This document shows, one piece after another, positions 57,449 through 64,000 of a stretch of 64,000 nucleotides of DNA. The translations under genes and the position numbers were made by a program. This DNA comes from Afipia felis ATCC 53690 (GTDB lineage Bacteria; Pseudomonadota; Alphaproteobacteria; Rhizobiales; Xanthobacteraceae): NCBI RefSeq assembly GCF_000314735.2, contig NZ_KB375270.1, forward strand, positions 2,790,001 to 2,854,000, read 5' to 3'. The notes beneath the pieces are model-generated. The model did no database searches and was not told where the DNA came from. It saw only the letters and a program-made list of their open reading frames with translations. Each line of letters starts with the position of its first letter. Positions within the stretch are counted from its first letter, which is position 1.

Positions 57449-58405
57449 TCAAAGCCGCCGCAGCGAGACTTTTTCCACCACATGCTCGCTGCCCTTCTTC
57501 AGAATCAGCGTCGCGCGCGGCCGCGTCGGCAGCACGTTTTCATGCAGATTGACGAGGTTGGTCTTGTTCCAGATCGACAGCGCCTTCTTGCGTGCGTCCT
57601 CGTCGTTCAAACTTGCGTAGCGGTTGAAGTAGGAGCGCGGGTCGTTGAACGCGGTGTCGCGCAGTTTCAGAAAGCGTTCGACATACCATTCGCGCAAAAT
57701 GTCTTCATCGGCGTCGATGTAAACGGAGAAGTCGAAGAAGTCGGACACGAACGGCACCGCCTCGCCGTCAGCCGGCAGGCGGCCGGTCTGCAGCACGTTC
57801 AGCCCCTCGACGATCAGGATATCGGGCTGATCGATCTCGATGGTCTGGTTCGGCACGATATCGTAGGTCAGATGCGAATAGACCGGCGCGCGCACGCCGC
57901 GGCGTCCGGCCTTGATGTCGGACAGAAAAGCCAGCAGTGCGCCGAGATTGTAGCTTTCGGGAAAGCCCTTCTTGACCATCAGCCCTTCGCGCTCGAGATA
58001 CGCGTTGGGATGCAGGAAGCCATCGGTGGTGACGAGATCGACCTTCGGCTTCGGCGACCAGCGCGCCAGCAATGCCTGCAGCACGCGCGCGGTGGTCGAT
58101 TTGCCGACCGCCACCGAGCCCGCGACTCCGATGATGTAGGGCATCTTGCGGTCGCGGATGCGCAGGAAGCGCCGTTCCGACTCGAACAGCCGCTGCGCCG
58201 CGCTGACGTAATAGGAGAGCAACCGCGACAGCGGCAGATAGATTTCCTCGACCTCCTTGATGTCGAGGCGATCGAGCATCGAGTGCATCCGCTCGATCTC
58301 CGCCGCCTTCAACGTCATCGGCGTATCGTCACGCAGTTTCGCCCATTGCGCGCGCGTGAACGACCGATAAGGATCGTATTTCTGTAGTTCGGCCCCCGTC
58401 GTCAT
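57449..58405 (-). CDS. coaA: pantothenate kinase type I
   Basis: 318 residues of the prokaryotic type I kinase. Walker [46 protein letters not shown] and the C-terminal [17 protein letters not shown] are typical. It phosphorylates pantothenate, the first CoA step, and is feedback inhibited by CoA. It is the last gene of the minus-strand his run, with 72 bases between it and hisE. Confidence 0.97.
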   Translation of the reverse strand: MTTGAELQKYDPYRSFTRAQWAKLRDDTPMTLKAAEIERMHSMLDRLDIKEVEEIYLPLSRLLSYYVSAAQRLFESERRFLRIRDRKMPYIIGVAGSVAVGKSTTARVLQALLARWSPKPKVDLVTTDGFLHPNAYLEREGLMVKKGFPESYNLGALLAFLSDIKAGRRGVRAPVYSHLTYDIVPNQTIEIDQPDILIVEGLNVLQTGRLPADGEAVPFVSDFFDFSVYIDADEDILREWYVERFLKLRDTAFNDPRSYFNRYASLNDEDARKKALSIWNKTNLVNLHENVLPTRPRATLILKKGSEHVVEKVSLRRL

Positions 58406-58477
58406 GGCCCCGGTCTCTTTTCTCTCTCATTCCGTAACGGCGAGCCGCGACGGATACGCAAACAAGTTTGGCGCGCT

Positions 58478-58807
58478 TCACTCAGCCTTGCGCGACGCCT
58501 TTTCTTCCAGTCCCGACATCTGCGTGCGGCGCGCGAGTTCGGCCTCGACTTCCGACAGCGCGACGCCGCGCGATTTCAACAACACCAGCAGATGGAAAAT
58601 CAGATCGGCGCTTTCGGCGATCACATGCTCGCGCGCGCCGTCGCTCTCGACCGCCGCGATCACAACCTCGATCGCTTCCTCGCCGAGCTTCTTGGCGCAA
58701 TGCTCAGGCCCCTTGTCCAGCAGCTTGCGCGTATAGGACACCTCTCCGCTGGAGGCGGCGCGGGCATCGATGATGCCGACCAGATCGTGAATGGTGAAAC
58801 CGCTCAT
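58478..58807 (-). CDS. hisE: phosphoribosyl-ATP pyrophosphatase
   Basis: 109 residues. The all-alpha MazG-like fold with LGEEAIEVVIAA and ESADLIFHLLVLL carries the metal-binding Glu/Asp residues. Second step of histidine synthesis. It follows hisF by 78 bases and precedes coaA, both on the same strand. Confidence 0.96.
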   Translation of the reverse strand: MSGFTIHDLVGIIDARAASSGEVSYTRKLLDKGPEHCAKKLGEEAIEVVIAAVESDGAREHVIAESADLIFHLLVLLKSRGVALSEVEAELARRTQMSGLEEKASRKAE

Positions 58808-58885
58808 CGCGTTGTCCTTGGGGCTTTCCGGGCTTCCTGTTGCCTCATTATATCGCCTGCCGGTCTAGCAAAGACCCGACGGCAC

Positions 58886-59662
58886 TTACGGGTCAAGCCG
58901 CATCGGTAGTCCGGCGCGAGCCATATGCTCCTTGGCCTGCCGGATGGTGAATTCGCCGAAATGGAAGATCGAGGCAGCAAGCACGGCCGTGGCATGACCC
59001 GAACGGACGCCCTCCACCAGATGATCGAGATTGCCGACGCCGCCAGAGGCGATCACCGGCACGGAGATGCTGTCGGCGATCTGCCGGGTGAGCGGAATAT
59101 CGAATCCCTGCCGCGTGCCGTCGCGATCCATCGAGGTCAGCAGGATTTCGCCCGCGCCGAGCGATACGACTTCCTGCGCGTACTCGATCGCATCGATGCC
59201 GGTCGCCTTGCGACCACCATGCGTGAAGATTTCCCAGCGTTCGGAATTGCCCGCGCGCGGCACGCGCTTGGCGTCGATCGCGACCACGATGCACTGGTTG
59301 CCGAACTTCTCTGCCGCCTCCTTCACGAATTCGCGGCGACTGACGGCGGCGGAGTTGATCGACACCTTGTCGGCACCGTGATTGAGCAGCGTGCGGATGT
59401 CGTCCACCGTGCGCACGCCGCCACCCACCGTGACCGGCATGAAGCAGGCTTCCGCCGTGCGCTTCACCACGTCGAGAATGGTGCCGCGATTCTCGTGCGT
59501 CGCGGTGATGTCGAGAAAACAAAGCTCGTCCGCGCCCGCCGCGTCATAGGCGATTGCAGCCTCCACCGGATCGCCGGCATCGCGCAGATCGACGAAATTG
59601 ACGCCCTTGACGACACGGCCGTCCTTGACGTCGAGACAGGGAATGACGCGGGCCTTGAACAT
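58886..59662 (-). CDS. hisF: imidazole glycerol phosphate synthase cyclase subunit
   Basis: 258 residues of the (beta-alpha)8 barrel. [31 protein letters not shown] and the second half [16 protein letters not shown] hold the catalytic Asp11 and Asp near 130. It makes imidazole glycerol phosphate and AICAR with ammonia from HisH. Its ATG shares a base with the hisA stop (TGATG). Confidence 0.98.
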   Translation of the reverse strand: MFKARVIPCLDVKDGRVVKGVNFVDLRDAGDPVEAAIAYDAAGADELCFLDITATHENRGTILDVVKRTAEACFMPVTVGGGVRTVDDIRTLLNHGADKVSINSAAVSRREFVKEAAEKFGNQCIVVAIDAKRVPRAGNSERWEIFTHGGRKATGIDAIEYAQEVVSLGAGEILLTSMDRDGTRQGFDIPLTRQIADSISVPVIASGGVGNLDHLVEGVRSGHATAVLAASIFHFGEFTIRQAKEHMARAGLPMRLDP

Positions 59663-60399
59663 CAGACCGCCTTTGCCGTCGCGATCAGGGCGAGCGCCTC
59701 TGCCGGATCGATCCGCCCGTCATAAAGAGCGCGGCCGGAAATCGCGCCTTCGAGCTTTTTTGCGCGCGGCGTGAGCAACGCCTTGACGTCATCGATGGAG
59801 GCGAGACCGCCCGAGGCAATCACCGGAATCGAAATGGCGTCTGCCAGCGCAATCGTCGCGTCGAGGTTGAGGCCCTTGAGCAGGCCGTCCCGCGCAATAT
59901 CCGTGAAGATGATGGCGGCGACGCCCGCATCCTCGAACCGCTGCGCGATCTCGAGCGCAGTGACGGTCGAGGTTTCGGCCCAACCTTCCACCGCGACCTT
60001 GCCGTCGCGTGCATCGAGCCCGACCGCGACACGGCCGGGATATTTTTTCGCGGCCTCCTTGACGAAAGCCGGATCGCGCACCGCGGCAGTGCCGATGATG
60101 ACGCGCGCGATGCCCTTCTCCAGCCAGGCTTCAAGCGTGGCCATGTCGCGAATGCCGCCGCCGAGCTGCACCGGCATCTTCACCACTTTGAGAATCGCCT
60201 CGACCGCCTGCGCGTTCTGCGGCTTGCCTGCAAACGCGCCGTCGAGGTCGACGATGTGCAGATATTCGAATCCCTGACGCTCGAAGGTCGCCGCCTGCGC
60301 GGCCGGATCGAGGTTGAACACGGTGGCGCGCGCCATGTCGCCCTGCTGCAGGCGGACGCACTGGCCGTTCTTAAGGTCGATGGCTGGAAAGAGGATCAC
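59662..60399 (-). CDS. hisA: HisA isomerase, GTG start
   Basis: 245 residues of the same barrel type as His[21 protein letters not shown] gives the N-terminal Asp and [13 protein letters not shown] the second phosphate site. It converts ProFAR to PRFAR. I place the start at the GTG 60399, which overlaps the hisH stop as GTGA, puts the family start ILFPAIDLK first and has GGAAG five bases upstream. An earlier GTG at 60408 is in frame but adds three residues. Confidence 0.96.
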   Translation of the reverse strand: MILFPAIDLKNGQCVRLQQGDMARATVFNLDPAAQAATFERQGFEYLHIVDLDGAFAGKPQNAQAVEAILKVVKMPVQLGGGIRDMATLEAWLEKGIARVIIGTAAVRDPAFVKEAAKKYPGRVAVGLDARDGKVAVEGWAETSTVTALEIAQRFEDAGVAAIIFTDIARDGLLKGLNLDATIALADAISIPVIASGGLASIDDVKALLTPRAKKLEGAISGRALYDGRIDPAEALALIATAKAV

Positions 60400-61046
60400 G
60401 GCTTCCACTTCAGAAAATTGGCAATCAGAGCGAGACCGAAACGCTGGCTCTTCTCGGGATGAAACTGCGTGCCGAACATCGTGTCCTTGGCGACGATCGC
60501 AGTGAGCGGCCCGCCATAATCGGCGCGCGCAATCACATCGCCCTCGTTCGCGGCATTGAGGTGATAGGAGTGCACGAAATAGGCGTGGCGGCCTTTGTCT
60601 CCGAGCGGCAATTTTTCCAGCACCGGATGCTCGCGCAACAGATCCAGCGTATTCCAGCCCATGTGCGGAATCTTCAGGTTCTCATCGCGCGGCGCGATCT
60701 TTTCGACATCGCCGGAAATCCAGTCGAGCCCCGGCGTCGTCACGTATTCCTTGCCCTGCGTCGCCATCAACTGCATGCCGACGCAGATGCCGAAGAACGG
60801 CCGAGCCTTGCCGCGCACCGCCTGCGTCATCGCATCGACCATGCCGTCGAGCGCATTGAGGCCCTTGCGGCAGTCGGCGAACGCGCCGACGCCCGGCAGC
60901 ACGATACGGTCGGCACGATAGACCGCCTCCGGATCGCGGGTGACGACGACCTTCTCCGGCAATTCGAGCGCGCGCGCGGCACGCTCGAAGGCTTTCGCCG
61001 CCGAGTGCAGATTGCCGGACCCGTAATCGATAAGAGCAACCGTCAC
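60396..61046 (-). CDS. hisH: imidazole glycerol phosphate synthase glutaminase subunit
   Basis: 216 residues. Class I glutaminase with the nucleophile Cys in FGICVGMQL and the His-Glu pair in [31 protein letters not shown] starts it. It supplies ammonia to HisF. Overlaps DUF2628 by ATGA and hisA by GTGA, so the run is tightly coupled. Confidence 0.98.
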   Translation of the reverse strand: MTVALIDYGSGNLHSAAKAFERAARALELPEKVVVTRDPEAVYRADRIVLPGVGAFADCRKGLNALDGMVDAMTQAVRGKARPFFGICVGMQLMATQGKEYVTTPGLDWISGDVEKIAPRDENLKIPHMGWNTLDLLREHPVLEKLPLGDKGRHAYFVHSYHLNAANEGDVIARADYGGPLTAIVAKDTMFGTQFHPEKSQRFGLALIANFLKWKP

Positions 61047-61534
61047 CGCGAACCGTCCGGCATCGGAAAGAAACCTGCCGCATCATGCGCAACGATGGAA
61101 GACCGCGGCATCGGCACCGAAGATGATGTCTTTGCCGGATAGGCAAAACTGTCGAACGAGGCACGCTCGAAGAACCGCCGCTCGGCGGCTTCCTCGTCGT
61201 CGGCCGCAACAAGGCCGATCTGCTGCCACTTGCGCCGCGACAGCGTCCAGCGACGCAGCGAACCTGCTTCAGTCCCGAGGAACAGCGCGATCACCAGCAT
61301 CACCGCGAAATGCGCAAAACTCGACGCATGCGTGAGCCGCAGCACGATTTCCGCCGCGATCTGCACCACGATATAACCGAGCAGCACCAACCACAGCCGG
61401 CGATAGATCAGCCAGATGAAGCCGAGCAGGAAAGCCCAGACGTGGAAGCCGTCGCGCACGAATACGACCTTTTCCGGCGCGGCACGGAAGTCGGCGCCGA
61501 GGCTTTTCGGGGCGTGGACGGTGTAAACCGGCAT
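61043..61534 (-). CDS. DUF2628 membrane protein within the his operon
   Basis: 163 residues with three closely packed hydrophobic helices (about 33-85) between a soluble N-terminus ([28 protein letters not shown]) and a basic then polar C-terminus ([16 protein letters not shown]). DUF2628 is found widely beside hisB and hisH in alphaproteobacteria, yet no role in histidine synthesis is known. It overlaps hisH by four bases. Inner-membrane; function unknown. Confidence 0.85.
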   Translation of the reverse strand: MPVYTVHAPKSLGADFRAAPEKVVFVRDGFHVWAFLLGFIWLIYRRLWLVLLGYIVVQIAAEIVLRLTHASSFAHFAVMLVIALFLGTEAGSLRRWTLSRRKWQQIGLVAADDEEAAERRFFERASFDSFAYPAKTSSSVPMPRSSIVAHDAAGFFPMPDGSR

Positions 61535-61563
61535 CGAACCTCTCCGGCGGCGCGCTTTTAGCG

Positions 61564-62157
61564 CTAGCCGCCCAACTGACCCTTGGTCGAGGGCACCGCG
61601 CCGTTGGCGCGCGGATCAATCGCGACCGCGGCACGCAGCGCACGCGCGAGCCCCTTGAAGCACGACTCCGAGATGTGATGGCTGTTCTCGCCATACAAGG
61701 TCTCGACATGCAGCGTGATGCCGGCGTTCATCGCGAACGCGTGGAACCATTCGCGCACCAGCTCGGTGTCGAACTCGCCGATCTTGTCGCGTGGAAACTC
61801 CACCCTGAACACCAGCACCGGGCGGCCGGAAATATCGATCACGACGCGCGACAACGTCTCGTCCATCGGAAGGTGCACGCCGGCATAGCGGGTGATGCCC
61901 GCCATGTCGCCCAGCGCCTGCTTCACGGCCTGACCGAGCGCGATGCCGACATCCTCGGTGGTGTGGTGGTGGTCGATGTGGAGGTCGCCCTTCGCCTTTA
62001 CCGTGATGTCGATGCCCGAATGGCGCGCCAAGAGGTCCAGCATGTGGTCGAAGAAACCGATGCCGGTCGCAACGTCGGAGGTGCCGGTGCCGTCAAGATT
62101 GACGCTGACGGCGATATCGGTCTCCTTGGTCTTGCGCTTGATCGTGGCCGTGCGCAT
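61564..62157 (-). CDS. hisB: imidazoleglycerol-phosphate dehydratase
   Basis: 197 residues. The two metal-binding sites are in [29 protein letters not shown], and [14 protein letters not shown] and [17 protein letters not shown]. It dehydrates IGP to imidazole acetol phosphate. I start it at the ATG 62157 ([14 protein letters not shown]) rather than seven residues earlier. First gene of the minus-strand his run, divergent from hslV. Confidence 0.97.
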   Translation of the reverse strand: MRTATIKRKTKETDIAVSVNLDGTGTSDVATGIGFFDHMLDLLARHSGIDITVKAKGDLHIDHHHTTEDVGIALGQAVKQALGDMAGITRYAGVHLPMDETLSRVVIDISGRPVLVFRVEFPRDKIGEFDTELVREWFHAFAMNAGITLHVETLYGENSHHISESCFKGLARALRAAVAIDPRANGAVPSTKGQLGG

Positions 62158-62349
62158 GAAATCCGCTCCAGAACCCAATTTTGAGCGCCTTTTAACAGGC
62201 AGATGACGCCTTCGCTACTGCAACAGTGGCCGGAAAACCTGCCAATCGCTCCTATGGTGACCGGATTTTTCCGGATTCCGGGGTCCCGCAGCCGCCGTTT
62301 GCATCCAGGGCGCGCCTTTCCTAAATGGGAGCAGCAGGGGACAGATCAT
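62158..62349. promoter_or_regulatory. divergent hisB/hslV promoter region
   Basis: 192 bases. It contains the repeated CCGGATTTTTCCGGATTCCGG (about 62260-62280), a possible operator dyad or repeat. I looked for the CTTG-N17-CYTAT heat-shock pattern before hslV and did not find it, so hslVU may not be under a strong sigma-32 promoter here. AGGGGA lies upstream of the hslV ATG. Confidence 0.35.
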
Positions 62350-62901
62350 ATGCAGAATTCGCAAGCCGAGAGCTGGCACGGCACCACGATCCTCACCGTC
62401 CGCAAGGGCGGGAAGGTGGTCGTGGGCGGCGACGGCCAGGTCTCGATCGGCCAGACGATCATCAAATCCAACGCCCGCAAGGTACGGAAGCTCGGCAAGG
62501 GCGACGTGATCGGCGGCTTCGCCGGGGCGACCGCCGACGCTTTCACGCTGTTCGAGCGGCTGGAGAGCAAACTCGAGCAATATCCGGGGCAACTGACGCG
62601 CGCCTGCGTCGAGCTCGCCAAGGATTGGCGCACGGATCGCTATCTGCGACGACTCGAAGCCATGATGATCGTCGCCGACAAGGATGTCTCGCTGGTGCTC
62701 ACCGGCACCGGCGACGTGCTCGAGCCCGAGGATGGCATCATCGCGATCGGCTCCGGCGGCAATTATGCACTGGCCGCCGCACGCGCTTTGGCCGATTCCG
62801 AACATGAAGCCGAGGCCATCGTGCGCCGCTCGCTCGAGATCGCAGCCGACATCTGCGTTTACACCAACCGCAACTTGACCATCGAAACACTCCTCACATG
62901 A
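62350..62901 (+). CDS. hslV: ATP-dependent protease subunit HslV
   Basis: 183 residues. The proteasome-like N-terminal nucleophile is Thr12 in [11 protein letters not shown], so an 11-residue propeptide must be removed, longer than in E. coli (one Met) but usual in Rhizobiales. GGDGQVSIG and [14 protein letters not shown] complete the active fold. It forms the core chamber of HslUV. Its stop overlaps the start of DUF2585 as ATGA; hslU comes after that gene. Confidence 0.97.
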   Translation: MQNSQAESWHGTTILTVRKGGKVVVGGDGQVSIGQTIIKSNARKVRKLGKGDVIGGFAGATADAFTLFERLESKLEQYPGQLTRACVELAKDWRTDRYLRRLEAMMIVADKDVSLVLTGTGDVLEPEDGIIAIGSGGNYALAAARALADSEHEAEAIVRRSLEIAADICVYTNRNLTIETLLT

Positions 62902-63506
62902 GCGCGGCGAAAGTCGCGGCAATTCCTGCCATGGCCGGATTGTCGCCGCGTCACGGTTTCTTTCTCGGCACACTTTTGCTCCTTCTCCAGGCGGCGGCGC
63001 TTTACATGATGGGCCGCGTGCCGATCTGCACCTGCGGTTATGTCAAGCTTTGGCACGGCGTGGTGCAGAGTTCGGAGAACTCACAGCACATCGCCGACTG
63101 GTATACCTTTTCGCACATCATTCATGGCTTTCTGTTCTATGCCCTGACATGGCTGCTGCTGCCGAAGGCGTCGTGGATCGCCCGGTTGCTGATCGCAATG
63201 GTCATCGAAGGCGGCTGGGAACTTCTGGAAAATTCGCCGATCATCATCGAGCGCTACCGTGCGGGCACGATTTCACTGGACTACTACGGCGATAGCATCA
63301 TCAATTCGGTGTCGGACACGCTGGCAATGGTTCTGGGCTTCGTGTCCGCACGCAAACTGCCGCTCATGGCGACAGTCGCCATCGCTATCCTGTTCGAAGT
63401 CGTGGTCGGCCTGCACATCCGGGACAATCTGACGCTGAATATCATCATGCTGATTCACCCGTTTGAGGTAATCAAACAGTGGCAAGGTGGCCCGCCGATC
63501 ATCTAG
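62898..63506 (+). CDS. DUF2585 (UPF0314) membrane protein
   Basis: 202 residues with about six hydrophobic helices. The short polar loop [28 protein letters not shown] holds two close cysteines, then [18 protein letters not shown] and [12 protein letters not shown] follow, a conserved, partly charged membrane pattern. The family is alphaproteobacterial and uncharacterised. It overlaps hslV by four bases and sits between the two protease genes, so it is co-translated with hslV. Whether it helps membrane-protein proteolysis is unknown. Confidence 0.85.
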   Translation: MSAAKVAAIPAMAGLSPRHGFFLGTLLLLLQAAALYMMGRVPICTCGYVKLWHGVVQSSENSQHIADWYTFSHIIHGFLFYALTWLLLPKASWIARLLIAMVIEGGWELLENSPIIIERYRAGTISLDYYGDSIINSVSDTLAMVLGFVSARKLPLMATVAIAILFEVVVGLHIRDNLTLNIIMLIHPFEVIKQWQGGPPII

Positions 63507-63545
63507 CCGCTTGCGAAACCGATCATTCAACCTAATTGAAATGCC

Positions 63546-64000
63546 ATGACCGACTTCTCCCCCCGTGAAATCGTCTCCGAACTCGACCGCTTCATCGTCG
63601 GCCAGCACGACGCCAAGCGCTCGGTCGCCATCGCGCTGCGCAATCGCTGGCGTCGGCTGCAACTGACCGGCGCGCTGCGTGAAGAAGTGCTGCCAAAAAA
63701 CATCCTGATGATCGGACCTACGGGCGTAGGCAAGACCGAGATCGCGCGAAGGCTCGCAAAACTCGCGGGCGCGCCCTTCATCAAGGTGGAAGCCACGAAA
63801 TTCACCGAAGTCGGCTATGTCGGCCGCGACGTTGAACAGATCGTGCGTGACCTTGTCGATGTCGCCATCGCCCAGACCCGCGAGAAGAAGCGCAAGGATG
63901 TCGAGGCGCGGGCCGAATTGGCCGCCGAGGAACGTGTGCTCGACGCGCTGGTCGGCGCCAATGCCTCTGCCAGCACGCGGGATTCATTCCGCCGCAGGCT
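63546..64000 (+). CDS. hslU: ATPase HslU, 5' part
   Basis: The first 151 residues only; the gene runs beyond the window. The start [36 protein letters not shown] and the Walker [14 protein letters not shown], then [14 protein letters not shown], are certain HslU. The region after residue 120 begins the intermediate I-domain. ATG at 63546; weak ribosome site. It unfolds substrates for HslV. Confidence 0.96.
   Translation, partial: MTDFSPREIVSELDRFIVGQHDAKRSVAIALRNRWRRLQLTGALREEVLPKNILMIGPTGVGKTEIARRLAKLAGAPFIKVEATKFTEVGYVGRDVEQIVRDLVDVAIAQTREKKRKDVEARAELAAEERVLDALVGANASASTRDSFRRR

Overview
The window is a GC-rich stretch of an alphaproteobacterial chromosome, most likely from the Rhizobiales family Nitrobacteraceae/Bradyrhizobiaceae (Afipia, Oligotropha, Rhodopseudomonas, Bradyrhizobium relatives). 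The evidence is gene order and protein type: the hisB-DUF2628-hisHAFE-coaA run divergent from hslV-DUF2585-hslU, a dnaK promoter that fits the alphaproteobacterial sigma-32 consensus, an IF-3 gene that starts at ATT, and a dispersed GGCCGGG/CCCGGCC inverted repeat of the kind common in these genomes. It is a mostly ordinary, densely packed core region with a few accessory catabolic or transport loci. I see no transposase, phage gene, CRISPR array or rRNA. One tRNA, tRNA-Leu(CAG), is present.

Layout. (1) 1-6738, minus strand: a five-gene operon with a molybdenum hydroxylase (large, FAD and 2Fe-2S subunits), an acyl-CoA synthetase and a crotonase-family protein. Order and sizes match hmfABCDE, the 2-furoate to 2-oxoglutarate pathway. 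The large subunit carries a C-terminal CoxG/SRPBCC domain. A perfect 16-bp hairpin ends the operon. (2) 7146-10934: tRNA-Leu, an NDUFA9-like SDR, uppP, a GST-like protein resembling the FtsZ-binding FzlA, and a hydrolase. (3) 11112-17860: a glycosyltransferase, then infC, rpmI, rplT, pheS and pheT. (4) 17988-21401: a very large outer-membrane protein that looks like two beta-barrels in tandem, followed by an exported alpha/beta hydrolase whose nucleophile serine is replaced by glycine. (5) 21656-30390: a LysR regulator divergent from a peptide/nickel-type ABC transporter operon ending in an alpha/beta hydrolase, with a convergent Tat-exported amine oxidase. (6) 30581-38200: housekeeping genes (nth, an Ada-like methyltransferase, gpmA, dapB, pyrF) mixed with membrane and unknown proteins. 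(7) 38297-44504: the heat-shock block dnaJ, dnaK, grpE, hrcA, all on the minus strand. (8) 44660-50874: rph, rdgB, hemW, a LpoA-like lipoprotein, rsmI, yraN, gshB. (9) 50990-57447: a PAS protein, the YifB/ComM ATPase, a hybrid histidine kinase and an OlsB-like acyltransferase. (10) 57449-64000: coaA and the his genes, then hslV, DUF2585 and the start of hslU, which runs off the window.

Functionally, most of the window serves translation, protein quality control, histidine, lysine, pyrimidine, CoA and glutathione synthesis, and cell-envelope maintenance. The less ordinary parts are the furoate-type operon with its CoxG fusion, the tandem-barrel protein with its pseudo-hydrolase neighbour, and the LysR/ABC/hydrolase locus with unknown substrate. 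I did not find a convincing wholly new system. These three loci and several regulatory details around dnaK, infC and hrcA are what merit a second look.
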